Shown: positions 7,299-15,166, counted from the stretch's first letter. The stretch is DNA of 15,930 nt from Gammaproteobacteria bacterium RBG_16_37_9 (GCA_001801345.1 MGXJ01000032.1:1-15930); one strand, 5' to 3'. The notes: generated by a model from the letters alone, not told the origin. Numbers and translations are program-made.

Positions 7299-7352
7299 CC
7301 GCAAGCTTTAGCTTGCGTTGCTAGAAAACGCAAGCTAAAGCTTGCGGCTACC
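7294..7352. repeat. Family A REPIN-like double hairpin, copy A2
   Basis: Again exactly 59 bp, from GGTAGCC to GGCTACC. Both hairpins are CGCAAGC/GCTTGCG around TTTA or TAAA; relative to A1 both sides of each stem have changed together (GGC/GCC to AGC/GCT), so pairing is preserved. It starts within the yggU stop codon and lacks the 13-base tail of A1 and A3. Confidence 0.85.
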
Positions 7353-7438
7353 TTAAAACTTTTGTTGCAATTTTCTAAATAATCAGTTGAAATACTCATT
7401 ATCCTATATCATATCAATACCATTTTAGGGAGAAAACT

Positions 7439-7768
7439 ATGAGCGAAAATATTACAATTATCACCGATGATTCTTTTGATGCCGAAGTAATTCAATCCAC
7501 CATTCCGGTTTTAGTAGATTTTTGGGCAGAATGGTGCGGGCCATGCAAAATGATAGCACCAACTGTAGAAATCGTTGCTAAAGAGTTTGCTGGAAAGATA
7601 AAAGTTACTAAATTAAATGTTGATGAAAATAACAAAATAGCGACCTCTTACAATATTAGGGGTATTCCAACCTTAATGTTTTTTAAAAACGGCAAAATTG
7701 TAGCATCCAAAACCGGCGCTTTAACTAAAACTCAGTTAGTTGACTTTATTAATGCTAATTTGCAATAA
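7439..7768 (+). CDS. trxA: Thioredoxin
   Basis: Small cytosolic disulfide reductase that recycles ribonucleotide reductase, methionine sulfoxide reductase and peroxiredoxins with thioredoxin reductase. The 109 residues match the E. coli length. The active site is WCGPC at 32-36 in VDFWAEWCGPCKMIAPT, with the cis-proline at 77 in RGIPTLMFF and the conserved Asp in VLVDFW. GGGAG six bases before ATG 7439 makes a good start. It precedes rho, the usual gammaproteobacterial order, but the 375-bp gap with its own promoter suggests separate transcription. Directly after the stop, TCATCCTAGACGCAGCGAAG (7772-7791) looks like a decayed family B arm. Identification is certain. Confidence 0.97.
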   Translation: MSENITIITDDSFDAEVIQSTIPVLVDFWAEWCGPCKMIAPTVEIVAKEFAGKIKVTKLNVDENNKIATSYNIRGIPTLMFFKNGKIVASKTGALTKTQLVDFINANLQ

Positions 7769-7806
7769 TCATCCTAGACGCAGCGAAGAATACCCCAGCA
7801 CTTGTC

Positions 7807-7890
7807 ACCCTCGCGCTTCGACGCGAGGGTCAATTATGTATAGATCCTCGGGTCAAGCCCGAGGATGACATTCTTCCTCCGAGGATAACA
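7807..7890. repeat. Cluster of family B palindromic repeats after trxA
   Basis: Unit 1: ACCCTCGCG (7807-7815), loop CTTCGA, CGCGAGGGT (7822-7830), a perfect 9-bp stem. Unit 2: 7842-7870, identical to the unit at 5852-5880. Unit 3: 7875-7890, TCCTCCGAGGATAACA, which looks like a copy that lost its loop. As at 5852, one CCTCGGG-armed unit sits beside a differently armed but equally self-complementary unit. Confidence 0.8.
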
Positions 7891-7975
7891 TGCAAGTAAA
7901 ACCCAAGGACGCTTAACACGAACAATGATATTTTAACTTAGCCAGAAGCTTTGCTGTCACACAAAAATAAAAACC

Positions 7976-8003
7976 TTGACGCAATCAAAATCGACACTAT
8001 AAT
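7976..8003 (+). promoter_or_regulatory. Sigma-70 promoter for rho
   Basis: TTGACG (7976-7981; five of six consensus bases), a 16-base spacer and a perfect TATAAT (7998-8003). Transcription would begin near 8010, about 135 bases before the rho start codon. This is one of the two best promoter matches in the window. Confidence 0.75.
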
Positions 8004-8143
8004 CTGTCATGATCCGCTGTCGTTAGATTACTAACCGGTATATTGAGTTTGACGATTTAGAATTCCATTCGTTGATTTTCTACAGCTTCCGGACTATTTA
8101 ATTATTTTATAAATCCATTTTTAATCAAAATCAAATAAAAAAT

Positions 8144-9592
8144 ATGCAAGAAAAAAACTCTACACTCTCTTCAAATAACATTGGCAACTCTATTAATCCT
8201 GAAGAATCATCTGTATCACCAACTGCAAATACATCTGCATCTGAAGGCGAAACTCCAATACTTAGTCGCAGCATTAAAACAAAATTCGACGAAAACAAAA
8301 AGAAAACTGTGCTTGAAATTAAAATTACCAGCTTAACTGAGCTTAAAACTAAAACTCCAAATGAATTAATGGATTTAGCACAAGGACTTGGCGTAGAACA
8401 CATCACTCGCATGCGTAAACAAGATATGATTTTTGCGATTTTAAAAGCGCATGCGCAAAATAATAAGGATATTTATGGCGACGGCGTATTAGAAATTTTA
8501 CCTGATGGTTTCGGATTTTTACGCTCTTCTGATAGTTCATACCTAGCTGGCCCCGATGATATTTACGTATCACCCAGCCAAATTCGACGCTTCAACCTAA
8601 GAACTGGTGATAGCGTTTTAGGTAAAATTCGTCCTCCAAAAGATAGTGAACGCTACTTTGCTCTACTGCAGGTAGATAAAATTAATTTTGATTCGCCAGA
8701 AAACACTACTCACAAGATTCTATTTGAAAACTTAACCCCTTTATTTGCTAACAAACGTATTAAAATGGAACGCGGTAATGGCTGCTCGGAAGATATTACT
8801 GCTAGAATCATTGATCTGGTAGCACCAATTGGAAAAGGTCAGCGTGGTTTGATCGTATCACCACCAAAAGCTGGTAAAACGATTATGCTTCAACATATGG
8901 CGCACTCGATTACGGCTAATCACCCTGAGTGCTATCTAATAGTGTTATTGATTGACGAACGCCCAGAAGAAGTTACCGATATGTCGCGCTCAGTCAAAGG
9001 TGAAGTTGTTGCTAGCACTTTTGACGAACCAGCAACCAGGCACATCCAAGTAGCAGAAATGGTATTGGAAAAAGCCAAGCGTTTAGTTGAACACAAAAAA
9101 GATGTAGTGATCTTATTAGACTCAATAACTCGTCTTGCTCGCGCTTATAACACTGTAAGCCCAGCTTCTGGAAAAGTATTAACTGGTGGAGTAGATGCAA
9201 GTGCGCTACAACGCCCAAAAAGATTTTTTGGTGCGGCACGTAATATCGAAGAAGGCGGCAGTTTAACTATCATCGCTACTGCATTAGTAGACACTGGCTC
9301 TAAAATGGATGAAGTTATCTATGAAGAATTTAAGGGCACTGGTAACATGGAAATTCATTTAGACCGAAGCATAGCAGAAAAACGAGTTTTCCCAGCAATT
9401 GACATCAATCGCTCCGGCACACGCCGTGAAGAACTTACAGTTCCTGCAGATGAACTTCAAAAAATGTGGATTTTACGTAAAATCCTTCATCCAATGGAAG
9501 AAGTTGCAGCAACCGAATTCCTCATCGATCGTCTGAGGACAACCAAAACCAATGAGGATTTCTTTGAAGCCATGAAGAAATCTATTAAATAA
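8144..9592 (+). CDS. rho: Transcription termination factor Rho
   Basis: Hexameric RNA-dependent ATPase/helicase that ends transcription at Rho-dependent sites. The core is very close to E. coli Rho: the N-terminal helix bundle SLTELKTKTPNEL from residue 63, the RNA-binding cold-shock domain with GDGVLEILPDGFGFLR (112-127) and YVSPSQIRRFNLR, Walker A SPPKAGKT (239-246), Walker B VVILLDSITRLARAYN (321-336), and the Q/R-loop region TGGVDASALQRPKRFFGAARN. With ATG 8144 the product has 482 residues versus 419 in E. coli. The excess is a 62-residue Ser/Thr/Asn/Glu-rich, probably disordered N-terminal extension. An in-frame GTG at 8309 would remove most of it; neither start has a good Shine-Dalgarno sequence. 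REPIN copy A3 begins 2 bp after the stop. Confidence 0.96.
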   Translation: MQEKNSTLSSNNIGNSINPEESSVSPTANTSASEGETPILSRSIKTKFDENKKKTVLEIKITSLTELKTKTPNELMDLAQGLGVEHITRMRKQDMIFAILKAHAQNNKDIYGDGVLEILPDGFGFLRSSDSSYLAGPDDIYVSPSQIRRFNLRTGDSVLGKIRPPKDSERYFALLQVDKINFDSPENTTHKILFENLTPLFANKRIKMERGNGCSEDITARIIDLVAPIGKGQRGLIVSPPKAGKTIMLQHMAHSITANHPECYLIVLLIDERPEEVTDMSRSVKGEVVASTFDEPATRHIQVAEMVLEKAKRLVEHKKDVVILLDSITRLARAYNTVSPASGKVLTGGVDASALQRPKRFFGAARNIEEGGSLTIIATALVDTGSKMDEVIYEEFKGTGNMEIHLDRSIAEKRVFPAIDINRSGTRREELTVPADELQKMWILRKILHPMEEVAATEFLIDRLRTTKTNEDFFEAMKKSIK

Positions 9593-9593
9593 C

Positions 9594-9664
9594 GGTAGCC
9601 GCAGGCTTCAGCCTGCGCTTTCTAACAACGCAGACTAAAGTCTGCGGCTACCATATGCAGCTAC
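9594..9664. repeat. Family A REPIN-like double hairpin, copy A3
   Basis: A 59-bp unit (9594-9652) with left hairpin CGCAGGC-TTCA-GCCTGCG and right hairpin CGCAGAC-TAAA-GTCTGCG, bounded by GGTAGCC and GGCTACC. The linker (CTTTCTAACAA) differs from A1 while the hairpin arms are the same. A tail ATATGCAGCTAC to 9664 corresponds to the tail of A1. It fills most of the rho-glmS gap. Confidence 0.85.
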
Positions 9665-9697
9665 TTATTACAGATAATAAATTTAGGATATAAATAG

Positions 9698-11530
9698 ATG
9701 TGTGGCATTGTTAGTGCAATCTCAGAACGCAACATTACGACTATTTTAGTTGAGTGTTTAAAACGCCTTGAATACCGTGGCTACGATTCTGCTGGCATCG
9801 CAATCATAAATAACAAACATAATCTAAAATGTATTCGCACAGTTGGCAAAATAGAAACTTTAGCAAACAAATTAAAAACTACTCCACTTACTGGACATAT
9901 TGGCATCGCACATACCCGCTGGGCCACCCATGGTGCTCCTACAGAATATAATGCTCATCCACATACCTCTAATAATTCTATTGCCTTAATTCATAATGGC
10001 ATAATTGAAAACTACGAAAAAATTCGTGATAAACTCATTAAAAAAGGATTCAAATTTAAAAGTGATACCGATACTGAGGTTATTGCACATCTAATTTATA
10101 GCTACTTAAAAAACCACGATAATTTTCTTACCGCGGTTTATAAAACAACCAAAGAATTAACTGGTGCTTTTGCTTTAGCTATAATCAACACCGCTGAACC
10201 AGATAAAATAATCGCAGTCCGCTCTGGCAGCCCTGTGGTAATTGGCCTAGGTATAAATGAAAATTTTATTGCTTCTGATGCTGTGGCATTATTGCCAGTA
10301 ACCAACAATTTTATTTATCTAGAAGAGGGAGATATCGCAGTAATTGAACAAGATAAATTTCAAATTTATAACTCAAATCTCCGTCTCGTAAAACGCTCTA
10401 TAAAAACTTCTGAGATTTCATCTGATAATATTGATCGGGGCAACTACCGTCACTTCATGCAAAAAGAAATTTTTGAACAACCCCGGGCCCTTGCTGATAC
10501 TTTAGAAGAACGCCTCCTCCAAAATGAAATCCCGGCAGAGATTTTTGGCAACAATGCAAAAAAAATATTCAGTAAAACAAAAAGATTGCAAATAGTAGCA
10601 TGTGGTTCAAGTTTTCATGCAGCTCTTGCAGGAAAATACTGGTTTGAAAAATATACTGGCATAACTTGTAATGTAGAAATAGCTAGTGAGTTTCGCTACC
10701 GACAGACGGTAGTAGAGCCAGGAACTATATTCATTACCATCTCACAATCTGGTGAAACCGCAGACACTCTTGCGGCATTATATAAAGCCAAAAAACTCCC
10801 ATTTATATCAACTCTGACTATTTGCAATGCTCCTGAAAGTTCTCTAGTAAGAGAATCCGATTTAGTTTTTATGACTAGAGCTGGTGTAGAAATAGGCGTT
10901 GCAACAACAAAAGCCTTTACCACTCAATTAGCCGCTCTTTTGATGCTAGCAATTTCTCTTGGAAAATTTCAAGGATTGAGTTCAAAAATTACCCAATACT
11001 TAATTAAACAGTTAAAACATTTGCCATTTTTGGCTGAACAAACTTTAAAGTTAGACCATGAAATCAGCAAAATAGCTGAACTGCTTGAGAGCAGCCCCAG
11101 CGCTTTTTTCCTGGGTCGCGGCATTAGTTATCCAATTTCTATGGAAGGCGCATTAAAACTAAAAGAGATTTCCTATATTCATGCTGAAAGTTATCCTGCT
11201 GGAGAACTAAAGCATGGCGCACTAGCTTTAATTGATCATGGAACCCCAGTGATAGTAGTTGCTCCAAACGATAAGTTACATGAAAAATTAAAATCAAATC
11301 TACAAGAAGTTCAGGCCAGAGGCGGTAAATTAATTATCTTTACCGATAAATCCTTGCATTGTAAAAGTCATCCAAACTGGCGTGTATGTCAAATGCCAAA
11401 AATTGCTGCAGAAATCTCTCCCATAATCTATACTATCGCATTACAATTACTCGCATATCATGTAGCTTTGCTCAAAGGAACAGATATCGATCAACCAAGA
11501 AATTTAGCAAAGTCAGTAACGGTGGAATAA
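9698..11530 (+). CDS. glmS: Glutamine--fructose-6-phosphate aminotransferase (isomerizing)
   Basis: Makes glucosamine 6-phosphate from fructose 6-phosphate and glutamine, the first committed step to UDP-GlcNAc for peptidoglycan and LPS. The 610 residues match E. coli (609). The N-terminal class II glutamine amidotransferase begins MCGIVSAIS; Cys2 becomes the nucleophile after Met removal. RLEYRGYDSAGIAI, HTRWATHGAPTEYNAHPH and HNGIIENYE follow. Two SIS sugar-isomerase domains come next (about 290-420, with ACGSSFHAA and TISQSGETADT; and about 455-600). The end is the invariant DQPRNLAKSVTVE with catalytic Lys605. AGGAT lies about 10 bases before ATG 9698. It heads a compact cluster with the DUF945 and SPOR genes. 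No glmS ribozyme is expected in this lineage and none was recognised. Confidence 0.97.
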   Translation: MCGIVSAISERNITTILVECLKRLEYRGYDSAGIAIINNKHNLKCIRTVGKIETLANKLKTTPLTGHIGIAHTRWATHGAPTEYNAHPHTSNNSIALIHNGIIENYEKIRDKLIKKGFKFKSDTDTEVIAHLIYSYLKNHDNFLTAVYKTTKELTGAFALAIINTAEPDKIIAVRSGSPVVIGLGINENFIASDAVALLPVTNNFIYLEEGDIAVIEQDKFQIYNSNLRLVKRSIKTSEISSDNIDRGNYRHFMQKEIFEQPRALADTLEERLLQNEIPAEIFGNNAKKIFSKTKRLQIVACGSSFHAALAGKYWFEKYTGITCNVEIASEFRYRQTVVEPGTIFITISQSGETADTLAALYKAKKLPFISTLTICNAPESSLVRESDLVFMTRAGVEIGVATTKAFTTQLAALLMLAISLGKFQGLSSKITQYLIKQLKHLPFLAEQTLKLDHEISKIAELLESSPSAFFLGRGISYPISMEGALKLKEISYIHAESYPAGELKHGALALIDHGTPVIVVAPNDKLHEKLKSNLQEVQARGGKLIIFTDKSLHCKSHPNWRVCQMPKIAAEISPIIYTIALQLLAYHVALLKGTDIDQPRNLAKSVTVE

Positions 11531-11533
11531 AAA

Positions 11534-12871
11534 ATGCGTAAATGGCTATCATCTTTAGGCTATACCTTAGCAGCTTTAGCTGCTATGTTTTTATTGCTAC
11601 CGATGCTAATGGGGATACTTGCAGAAAATAAATGTAACCAAATGGTAGATTTATTTAATAACACTACACCATTTAACTTAAAAATAACTGACTACCAACG
11701 CGGTTGGTTTAGCGCCAAGGCAATCGCACAAATATCGCTAAATAAATCAGATACACCGAACCAATTACATCAACTTACAATCAATGCCAATATCATTCAC
11801 GGCCCACTACTCATTGACTGGACACGCTTTCAATTCATACAAGCTGTGATTAACGCCAATATTAATTTAAACTCAACTCAAAACAACTTATTAAAACGCG
11901 CTTTTGATGCTGGACCAATTGCGACTACAGAAATCAAATTTAGGTTAAGCGGCGACACCGCATTCACCCTTGAAAGTCCTCCACTAGCTTATCAAGACCA
12001 AGAAAGCAATTTTTATTGGCAAGGATTAAAAATTAATACCGATCTATCCCCTCTATATAACCAATTACAATCAAAAATAGAATTTTCCGGTATCGATATA
12101 GGTAATAAAAATTACAACCTCCATCTCGGCAAAATGATTAGCACCTATCAAGGAAGTAAAACATCTAGCAGTTTGTGGATTGGTGAACGTAACCTACAAC
12201 TAGATTCATTCGCTACTAAAAATGACAACAATCGCATTATTTCATTGGGTGGATTAAATTTACACAGTCTGATAACCAGTGATCAAAAAAATTCGGTTAA
12301 TGTTGCGGCTACCTTGAGCGTAGACAATCTAAACATCAATGGCGCTACCTACAATCAAAATAAACTTGATTTTGAGATTAACAAATTAGATCAATCTACT
12401 CTTGCTAAATTACAGCAACAGTTGATCTCTAGTAAAAATATATTCCCTTTACAAACAAATATCGGGATTGATACAGCATTGTCAATTCTGAATAATGGCA
12501 GTGAAATCAACATAAAACAACTTAACACCGACACTCCTTGGGGCAAATTATTATCTATCATTAAAATAACATTTGCTGACCAACCAAATAATAATCTTCT
12601 AGCAACAATAATAAGCAGCACCATCAATACCAATATAAGTGCCGAAAAGGGCTTGGCATTACATCTATTAGAAAAGTTTTATCAGATTATGCCATCACAA
12701 AATCAACCAAATAACTCAGCTAAACAAGCTGAAGCATTGCTAAATGACTGGCAACAATCGGGAAAAATCACAACTTCTGAACTAGATAATTATTTGCATA
12801 TAATAGTTGATTATAAAAATGGTCGATTATCAATCAACAATAAACACTTAACTCTTACCACCAAACCATGA
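11534..12871 (+). CDS. DUF945 (YdgA-like) membrane-anchored protein
   Basis: A 445-residue protein with one N-terminal membrane segment (about 8-30) and a long extracytoplasmic region rich in Asn, Ser, Thr and beta-prone stretches. ITDYQRGWFSAKA at about 51-63 is the hallmark near the N-terminus of the DUF945/YdgA family; later repeated beta strands (SGDTAFTLESPP, WQGLKINTDL) also fit. Family function is not established; membership in the wider class of bridge-like periplasmic proteins is only a possibility. It starts 3 bp after the glmS stop, with GGTGGAA in the glmS end serving as a plausible ribosome site, and overlaps the next gene by four bases (ATGA), so the three are probably cotranscribed and translationally coupled. 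Confidence 0.75.
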   Translation: MRKWLSSLGYTLAALAAMFLLLPMLMGILAENKCNQMVDLFNNTTPFNLKITDYQRGWFSAKAIAQISLNKSDTPNQLHQLTINANIIHGPLLIDWTRFQFIQAVINANINLNSTQNNLLKRAFDAGPIATTEIKFRLSGDTAFTLESPPLAYQDQESNFYWQGLKINTDLSPLYNQLQSKIEFSGIDIGNKNYNLHLGKMISTYQGSKTSSSLWIGERNLQLDSFATKNDNNRIISLGGLNLHSLITSDQKNSVNVAATLSVDNLNINGATYNQNKLDFEINKLDQSTLAKLQQQLISSKNIFPLQTNIGIDTALSILNNGSEINIKQLNTDTPWGKLLSIIKITFADQPNNNLLATIISSTINTNISAEKGLALHLLEKFYQIMPSQNQPNNSAKQAEALLNDWQQSGKITTSELDNYLHIIVDYKNGRLSINNKHLTLTTKP

Positions 12872-13419
12872 TTCGAGATTACGCTAGGCGCAACTCTGCT
12901 CGTAAAAAATCCAAAAAAAAATCGAGCCGAGCATGGTTAATAATTTTACTTTTACTCATTGCTCTTGTTACTGGTTTTATTAATCTACCCAAATATAAAT
13001 ATTTTTTTCTTAATTTGACTAAAAATGTTCTTTCAAAAAATATAAGTGGTGTGCCCCCCGTTAATTTAGATAAAAAAACCACCTCCCCTAATCAACAACC
13101 GCCGACTGAAACCGCAATAAAAACAATTGCAACACCTAAATTCGTTTTTTATAACATTTTGCCTGCTAAAAAAACCTCCGGTATAAAAACAGAATATGAA
13201 TTAGAAATTGCAGCAGCAAAAGACTTTGCCGCCGCTGATCGCTTAAAAGCAGAGTTAGCTCTATTAGGCTTTACAGCTAGCATTACACCAATACACAAGC
13301 ATGGCACCCAAGAATATCTCGTAAGTATTGGTCCTTATGATAATAAAGATGGCGCAAATATTGACCAGCAAAAACTAAAACAAAATAAAATTAAAAGTTC
13401 GTTGAAAAAGATGCGCTAG
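12868..13419 (+). CDS. SPOR-domain membrane protein, FtsN-like
   Basis: A 183-residue bitopic inner-membrane protein. It has a basic cytoplasmic head MIRDYARRNSARKKSKKKSS, one membrane segment (about 22-40), a Pro/Thr/Gln-rich linker (about 60-90), the KFVFYNILPAKK motif (91-102) often seen before SPOR domains in short FtsN-like proteins, and a C-terminal SPOR domain (about 107-179). The domain shows YELEIAAAKDFAAADRLKAE, LGFTASITP and YLVSIGPYDNKDGA. SPOR domains bind denuded glycan strands of peptidoglycan at the division septum, so a role in division or wall binding is inferred. It overlaps the upstream gene by ATGA. A hairpin with T-run, suitable as a terminator, follows after about 25 bp. 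Confidence 0.85.
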   Translation: MIRDYARRNSARKKSKKKSSRAWLIILLLLIALVTGFINLPKYKYFFLNLTKNVLSKNISGVPPVNLDKKTTSPNQQPPTETAIKTIATPKFVFYNILPAKKTSGIKTEYELEIAAAKDFAAADRLKAELALLGFTASITPIHKHGTQEYLVSIGPYDNKDGANIDQQKLKQNKIKSSLKKMR

Positions 13420-13444
13420 GGTTCTTCTCAGCTTACCATACAAG

Positions 13445-13482
13445 ATCCTCGGGTCTTTGCCCGAGGATGGCACTCTTTTTTT
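13445..13482 (+). terminator. Family B hairpin acting as probable terminator of the glmS cluster
   Basis: ATCCTCGGG (13445-13453), loop TCTTTG, CCCGAGGAT (13460-13468): a perfect 9-bp GC-rich stem. GGCACTC and then seven Ts (13476-13482) follow. The T-run starts 7 bases after the stem, so efficiency is uncertain. It is clearly a family B repeat copy that may have been adopted as a terminator between two convergent operons. In the opposite direction there is no T-run. Confidence 0.6.
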
Positions 13483-13490
13483 GCAACCTT

Positions 13491-14075
13491 TTAATTCCTG
13501 CCAAAATTCCCGCTAACAAACTTCCAATTAACAATCTGCCAAAAAGCTTCGAGATATTTAGCACGGGCGTTACGATAATCGATATAATATGCATGTTCCC
13601 ATACATCACAAGTCAAAAGTGGTATTTGCCCAGTCGTTATAGGATTAGCAGCATTACTAGTTGTTACAATTACTAAACCAGTTGCATCTTTTACTAACCA
13701 AACCCAACCCGAACCAAACAAACCAAGAGCAGCTTTAGTAAAAGCTTCTTTAAATTTTTCAAAACCACCAAAAGATGCATTAATTGCCGCAGTTAACTCT
13801 CCTGATAATGTTTTATCTTTAGAAGAGTCCTGTAAACATTCCCAATAAAAACTATGATTCCACACTTGAGCTGCATTATTAAAAATAGTTCCAGTCGCAC
13901 TTTTCACAATATCAACCAAAGTTTTTTGTGCAAAATCTGTTCCAATAATCAATTGATTAAGATTATTGACATATGTTTGATGATGACGACCGTAATGAAA
14001 TTCTATGGTCTCTTCGGAAATATGTGGAACTAATGCTTTTTTGTCAAAAGGCAAAGCTGGTAATTCAAATGACAT
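13491..14075 (-). CDS. sodB: Iron superoxide dismutase
   Basis: Converts superoxide to hydrogen peroxide and oxygen in the cytoplasm. The 194 residues match E. coli SodB (193). Metal ligands are His27 (EFHYGRHHQTYV), His74 (AAQVWNHSFYW), Asp157 and His161 (DVWEHAYYIDYRNAR). The Gln in the AAQVWNH motif (Gln70) and FGSGWVWLV favour the Fe type over the Mn type. GGAGG seven bases before ATG 14075 is a strong ribosome site, and it overlaps the space right after the prs stop (14-bp gap), so sodB is the second gene of a prs-sodB transcript. That pairing is not one I know as conserved. Identification is certain; metal preference is inferred from sequence. Confidence 0.96.
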   Translation of the reverse strand: MSFELPALPFDKKALVPHISEETIEFHYGRHHQTYVNNLNQLIIGTDFAQKTLVDIVKSATGTIFNNAAQVWNHSFYWECLQDSSKDKTLSGELTAAINASFGGFEKFKEAFTKAALGLFGSGWVWLVKDATGLVIVTTSNAANPITTGQIPLLTCDVWEHAYYIDYRNARAKYLEAFWQIVNWKFVSGNFGRN

Positions 14076-14089
14076 ATAAATCCTCCGTT

Positions 14090-15028
14090 TTATTCTGGAA
14101 ATAGTGAACTAACTGAACGCTTGTTATCAACACGACGAATTGTTTCAGCTAAAATCGCGCTAATACTCAACTGCCGAATTTTTTTGCAATTCTCAGCTTC
14201 TGAACTAAGAGGTATAGTATCGGTCACTACCACCTCTGTGATCTCCGATTTTTCTATATTATCAATTGCATTACAAGACAGAACTGGATGAGTGCCATAA
14301 ACAGTTACTGATCGCGCCCCTTTCTTTTTTAAAGCAGCGGCTGCATGACAAATAGTGCCAGCAGTATCAATTATATCGTCTACAATAACACAATCGCGTC
14401 CCTCAATATCACCAATAATATGCATAATTTCTACTTGATTCCTTTTTTGCCTTCTTTTATCAATAATCGCCAAATCTGAATCATTTAATCTTTTAGCTAC
14501 AGCACGAGCACGCACCACTCCTCCAACATCTGGCGATACAATAACCATATTTTCAAATTTCTTCTTTTCAATATCCTCAAACATTACTGGAGTCCCATAA
14601 ACATTATCAACTGGAATATAAAAAAATCCTTGGATCTGATCAGCATGTAAATCTATAGTAATCACCCGAGTAATCCCCGATGCTGCCATAATATCAGCTA
14701 CAACTTTAGCACTAATTGGCACCCTTGATGAACGCACTCTTCGATCTTGCCTGGCATAACCAAAATATGGCACTACTGCGGTAATACTACTGGCAGAAGC
14801 ACGACGCATTGCATCAGCCATGATAACTAATTCCATTAGATTATTGTTGGTTGGAGCTGAGGTGGGTTGAATAATAAAAATATCTTGACCACGCACGTTT
14901 TCCATAACCTCTACCATGGTTTCACCATCACTGAAACTACCAACAACAGCTTTTCCAAGAGTGGTTTGCAGGTGATCAGCGACCTTATTTGATAATGGAA
15001 CGTTGGCATTTCCGGTAAATAGTTTCAT
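14090..15028 (-). CDS. prs: Ribose-phosphate pyrophosphokinase
   Basis: Makes PRPP from ribose 5-phosphate and ATP, feeding purine, pyrimidine, histidine, tryptophan and NAD synthesis. The 312 residues start at the conserved MKLFTGNAN (E. coli 315). Landmarks are SFSDGE, NVRGQDIFIIQPTSAPTN, PYFGYARQDRR (88-97, ATP site), DLHADQIQGFF (126-136), SPDVGGVVRA (165-174), DKRR, and the PRPP loop VIVDDIIDTAGT (214-225). GGAG lies 13 bases before the ATG. It is downstream of tRNA-Gln on the same strand, a conserved gammaproteobacterial linkage, though ispE, usually just before that tRNA, is absent. The intervening 290 bp is full of repeats. Confidence 0.97.
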   Translation of the reverse strand: MKLFTGNANVPLSNKVADHLQTTLGKAVVGSFSDGETMVEVMENVRGQDIFIIQPTSAPTNNNLMELVIMADAMRRASASSITAVVPYFGYARQDRRVRSSRVPISAKVVADIMAASGITRVITIDLHADQIQGFFYIPVDNVYGTPVMFEDIEKKKFENMVIVSPDVGGVVRARAVAKRLNDSDLAIIDKRRQKRNQVEIMHIIGDIEGRDCVIVDDIIDTAGTICHAAAALKKKGARSVTVYGTHPVLSCNAIDNIEKSEITEVVVTDTIPLSSEAENCKKIRQLSISAILAETIRRVDNKRSVSSLFPE

Positions 15029-15085
15029 ATTTTTTTGGTTACTCCAGTATGTATTAGTTGGCTTATTTTATACTTACATCCTTCG

Positions 15086-15134
15086 TGTCATCCTCCTCGG
15101 GTCCTTGCCCGAGGATGACAAGTTTTTTGTCATC
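15086..15134. repeat. Family B repeat, fully symmetric copy upstream of prs
   Basis: Left arm TGTCATC-CTC-CTCGGG (15086-15101) and right arm CCCGAG-GATGACA (15108-15120) pair along their whole length except for an extra CTC in the left arm. The right outer arm GATGACA can instead pair with TGTCATC at 15128-15134 across a T-rich loop (T-run 15123-15128). It lies in the tRNA-Gln to prs gap, about 60 bp before the prs start. Confidence 0.75.
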
Positions 15135-15166
15135 ACCATTCATTCTTTGGCTGGGGCGCTAGGATT
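15132..15166 (-). repeat. Direct repeat: partial copy of tRNA-Gln 3' end with flank
   Basis: These 35 bases match 15305-15339 at 34 positions. Bases 15148-15166 equal the last 19 bases of the tRNA-Gln gene: CCA, discriminator, 3' acceptor strand, 3' strand of the T-stem and three bases of the T-loop. Bases 15132-15147 equal the sequence just downstream of the tRNA. The match stops abruptly at 15166 within the T-loop. Confidence 0.85.

Larger units (their letters stand above)
7769..8143 (+). other. trxA-rho intergenic region: repeats, promoter and rho leader
   Basis: No gene is visible in these 375 bases. The first part holds a decayed family B arm (7772-7791) and the repeat cluster at 7807-7890. 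The middle (7891-7975) shows nothing recognisable. A promoter lies at 7976-8003, leaving an untranslated rho leader of roughly 130 bases. The leader has no clear hairpin-plus-T-run attenuator and no Shine-Dalgarno sequence before ATG 8144. Autoregulation of rho through its leader is known in E. coli but cannot be shown here. Confidence 0.6.

Noticed and set aside
7010..7399. 129-codon minus-strand open frame (and one at 6882-7151)
   Set aside because: Antisense to yggU, whose DUF167 motif is clear; it also runs through REPIN copy A2 and, at 6882-7151, the CIRCE site.
5852..7890. Repeated palindromes as a CRISPR array
   Set aside because: Units are irregularly spaced, vary in their stems, lack uniform spacers and have no cas genes nearby.
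8009..8026. Five-codon frame ATG...TAG in the rho leader, possible leader peptide
   Set aside because: It starts at or right at the predicted transcription start with no ribosome site, and shows no similarity to known rho leader peptides.
9653..9697. glmS ribozyme upstream of glmS
   Set aside because: The 45 bases between the repeat and glmS are far too short, and the ribozyme is a Gram-positive feature.
12303..12314. TGCGGCTACCTT inside the DUF945 gene, like a REPIN end
   Set aside because: Only 12 bases, no partner hairpin, and it reads as ordinary in-frame codons; chance similarity is likely.
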